Translations under genes and position numbers: made by a program
Notes under the pieces: generated by a model
The model's input: the letters and a program-made list of their open reading frames with translations, nothing else
The model's database searches: none
What the model was told of the DNA's origin: nothing
Part shown: positions 63,484-64,000 of the stretch, piece by piece
How the letters are laid out: the number at the start of each line of letters is the position of its first letter
Position numbering within the stretch: the first letter of the stretch is position 1
NCBI GenBank assembly: GCA_024235935.1
Contig: JACKLL010000008.1
Span: 119,787-183,786 of the forward strand
Source: Rhodoferax sp.
GTDB taxonomy: Bacteria > Pseudomonadota > Gammaproteobacteria > Burkholderiales > Burkholderiaceae_C
Length of the DNA: 64,000 nucleotides
Direction of reading: 5' to 3'

Positions 63484-64000
63484 TCAGGTCTTGGTTCCGT
63501 CAGCTGCTGCAGCTGGCGCGCTTGCCTTGCGGACGCGCTTAACGGCGGGTTTGGTGGCGTCAGCGCCAGCCGTGGCTTCAGCCGGCTTGTCGCTGCCGTC
63601 TGCAGGAGCCGCATTGGCACCCACAGGACGACGGGCGGCAGGACGGGAAGCGGGACGGTCGGCACCTGGACGTGCATCACGACGCGGGCCACGCGGGCGG
63701 CGCTCTTCGTCAGCACGGGGCTCGACAACGGCCGGCAGATCATTACGACCCAGCGTGTCACCCTTGTAGACCCAGACCTTGACGCCGATGACGCCGTAGG
63801 TGGTCTTGGCTTCCGAGGTTCCGTAGTCGATGTCGGCGCGCAAGGTATGCAATGGCACACGGCCTTCGCGATACCACTCGCAACGCGCGATCTCGATGCC
63901 GTTCAGACGGCCGGACGACATGATCTTGATGCCCAGGGCGCCCAGGCGCATCGCGTTCTGCATGGCGCGTTTCATGGCGCGGCGGAACATGATGCGTTTT
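63484..64000 (-). CDS. rpsC: 30S ribosomal protein S3, C-terminal part (gene runs past the window end)
   Basis: The visible part is the C-terminal domain (KRIMFRRAMKRAMQNAMRLGALGIKIMSSGRLNGIEIAR), ending GVIGVKVWVYKGD. After this point there is an extra Arg/Ala/Pro-rich tail of about 90 residues that is absent in E. coli, seen in many Burkholderiales. The N-terminal KH domain is beyond 64000. The frame stays open to the window end. Confidence 0.95.
   Translation of the reverse strand, partial: KRIMFRRAMKRAMQNAMRLGALGIKIMSSGRLNGIEIARCEWYREGRVPLHTLRADIDYGTSEAKTTYGVIGVKVWVYKGDTLGRNDLPAVVEPRADEERRPRGPRRDARPGADRPASRPAARRPVGANAAPADGSDKPAEATAGADATKPAVKRVRKASAPAAAADGTKT

Overview
The window is about 64 kb of high-GC, gene-dense bacterial chromosome. 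A complete F1Fo ATP synthase operon in the order atpI-B-E-F-H-A-G-D-C, the end of an S10-type ribosomal protein operon (rpsC-rplP-rpmC-rpsQ, read right to left), the dat-ybeD-lipB-lipA string and a stand-alone EIIA-HPr-EI phosphotransferase group together point to a betaproteobacterium of the order Burkholderiales. No family or species can be fixed by eye.

Layout. 0-1.3 kb: the end of an alpha/beta hydrolase gene, a universal stress protein and a PspC-domain protein. 1.4-6.0 kb: a TetR regulator followed by a 1075-residue cytoplasmic reductive-dehalogenase-like enzyme fused to its own flavin/[2Fe-2S] reductase, with a divergent [2Fe-2S] ferredoxin and a perfect palindrome between them. 6.1-10.5 kb: a MocR-type regulator divergent from gabT-gabD (GABA to succinate). 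10.8-12 kb: a diguanylate cyclase. 12-19 kb: a TAXI-type TRAP transporter (receptor, DUF1850, fused permease), a divergent LysR regulator, an FAD amine or amino-acid oxidoreductase and a transglutaminase-like protein, which may form an uptake and catabolism module. 19-23.9 kb: a four-gene tripartite efflux operon with overlapping genes. 24.1 kb: tRNA-Arg(CCG) with its own terminator.

24.3-37.5 kb is a looser accessory segment with low coding density. It holds envelope and stress type genes: DUF3096, a glycine-zipper protein, an MHYT-GGDEF-EAL protein, a cardiolipin-synthase-like enzyme, a hemerythrin and several very small proteins. A 13-bp element, A[TC]GTAGGAAA[CT]NA, occurs four times here, each time about 77-103 bp before a start codon. 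This looks like an undescribed shared control site.

37.5-42.6 kb: a membrane-anchored cytochrome c, small conserved proteins, a YheT-like hydrolase and a LemA-TPM-TPM cluster. 42.7-50 kb: the ATP synthase operon, in which atpD carries two separate single-base deletions as given; these are more likely sequence errors than real mutations. 50-54.3 kb: a metallo-beta-lactamase-fold lipoprotein, D-amino acid aminotransferase and lipoate synthesis. 54.5-62.4 kb: an EamA exporter, PTS regulatory proteins, an MFS transporter, a DUF4197 protein, cytochrome b561, a GNAT enzyme and a peroxiredoxin. 62.5-64 kb: ribosomal proteins. Long open frames opposite or across these genes are GC-driven shadows and were left out. 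Boundaries rest on reading frame, ribosome binding site and family knowledge; no searches were run.
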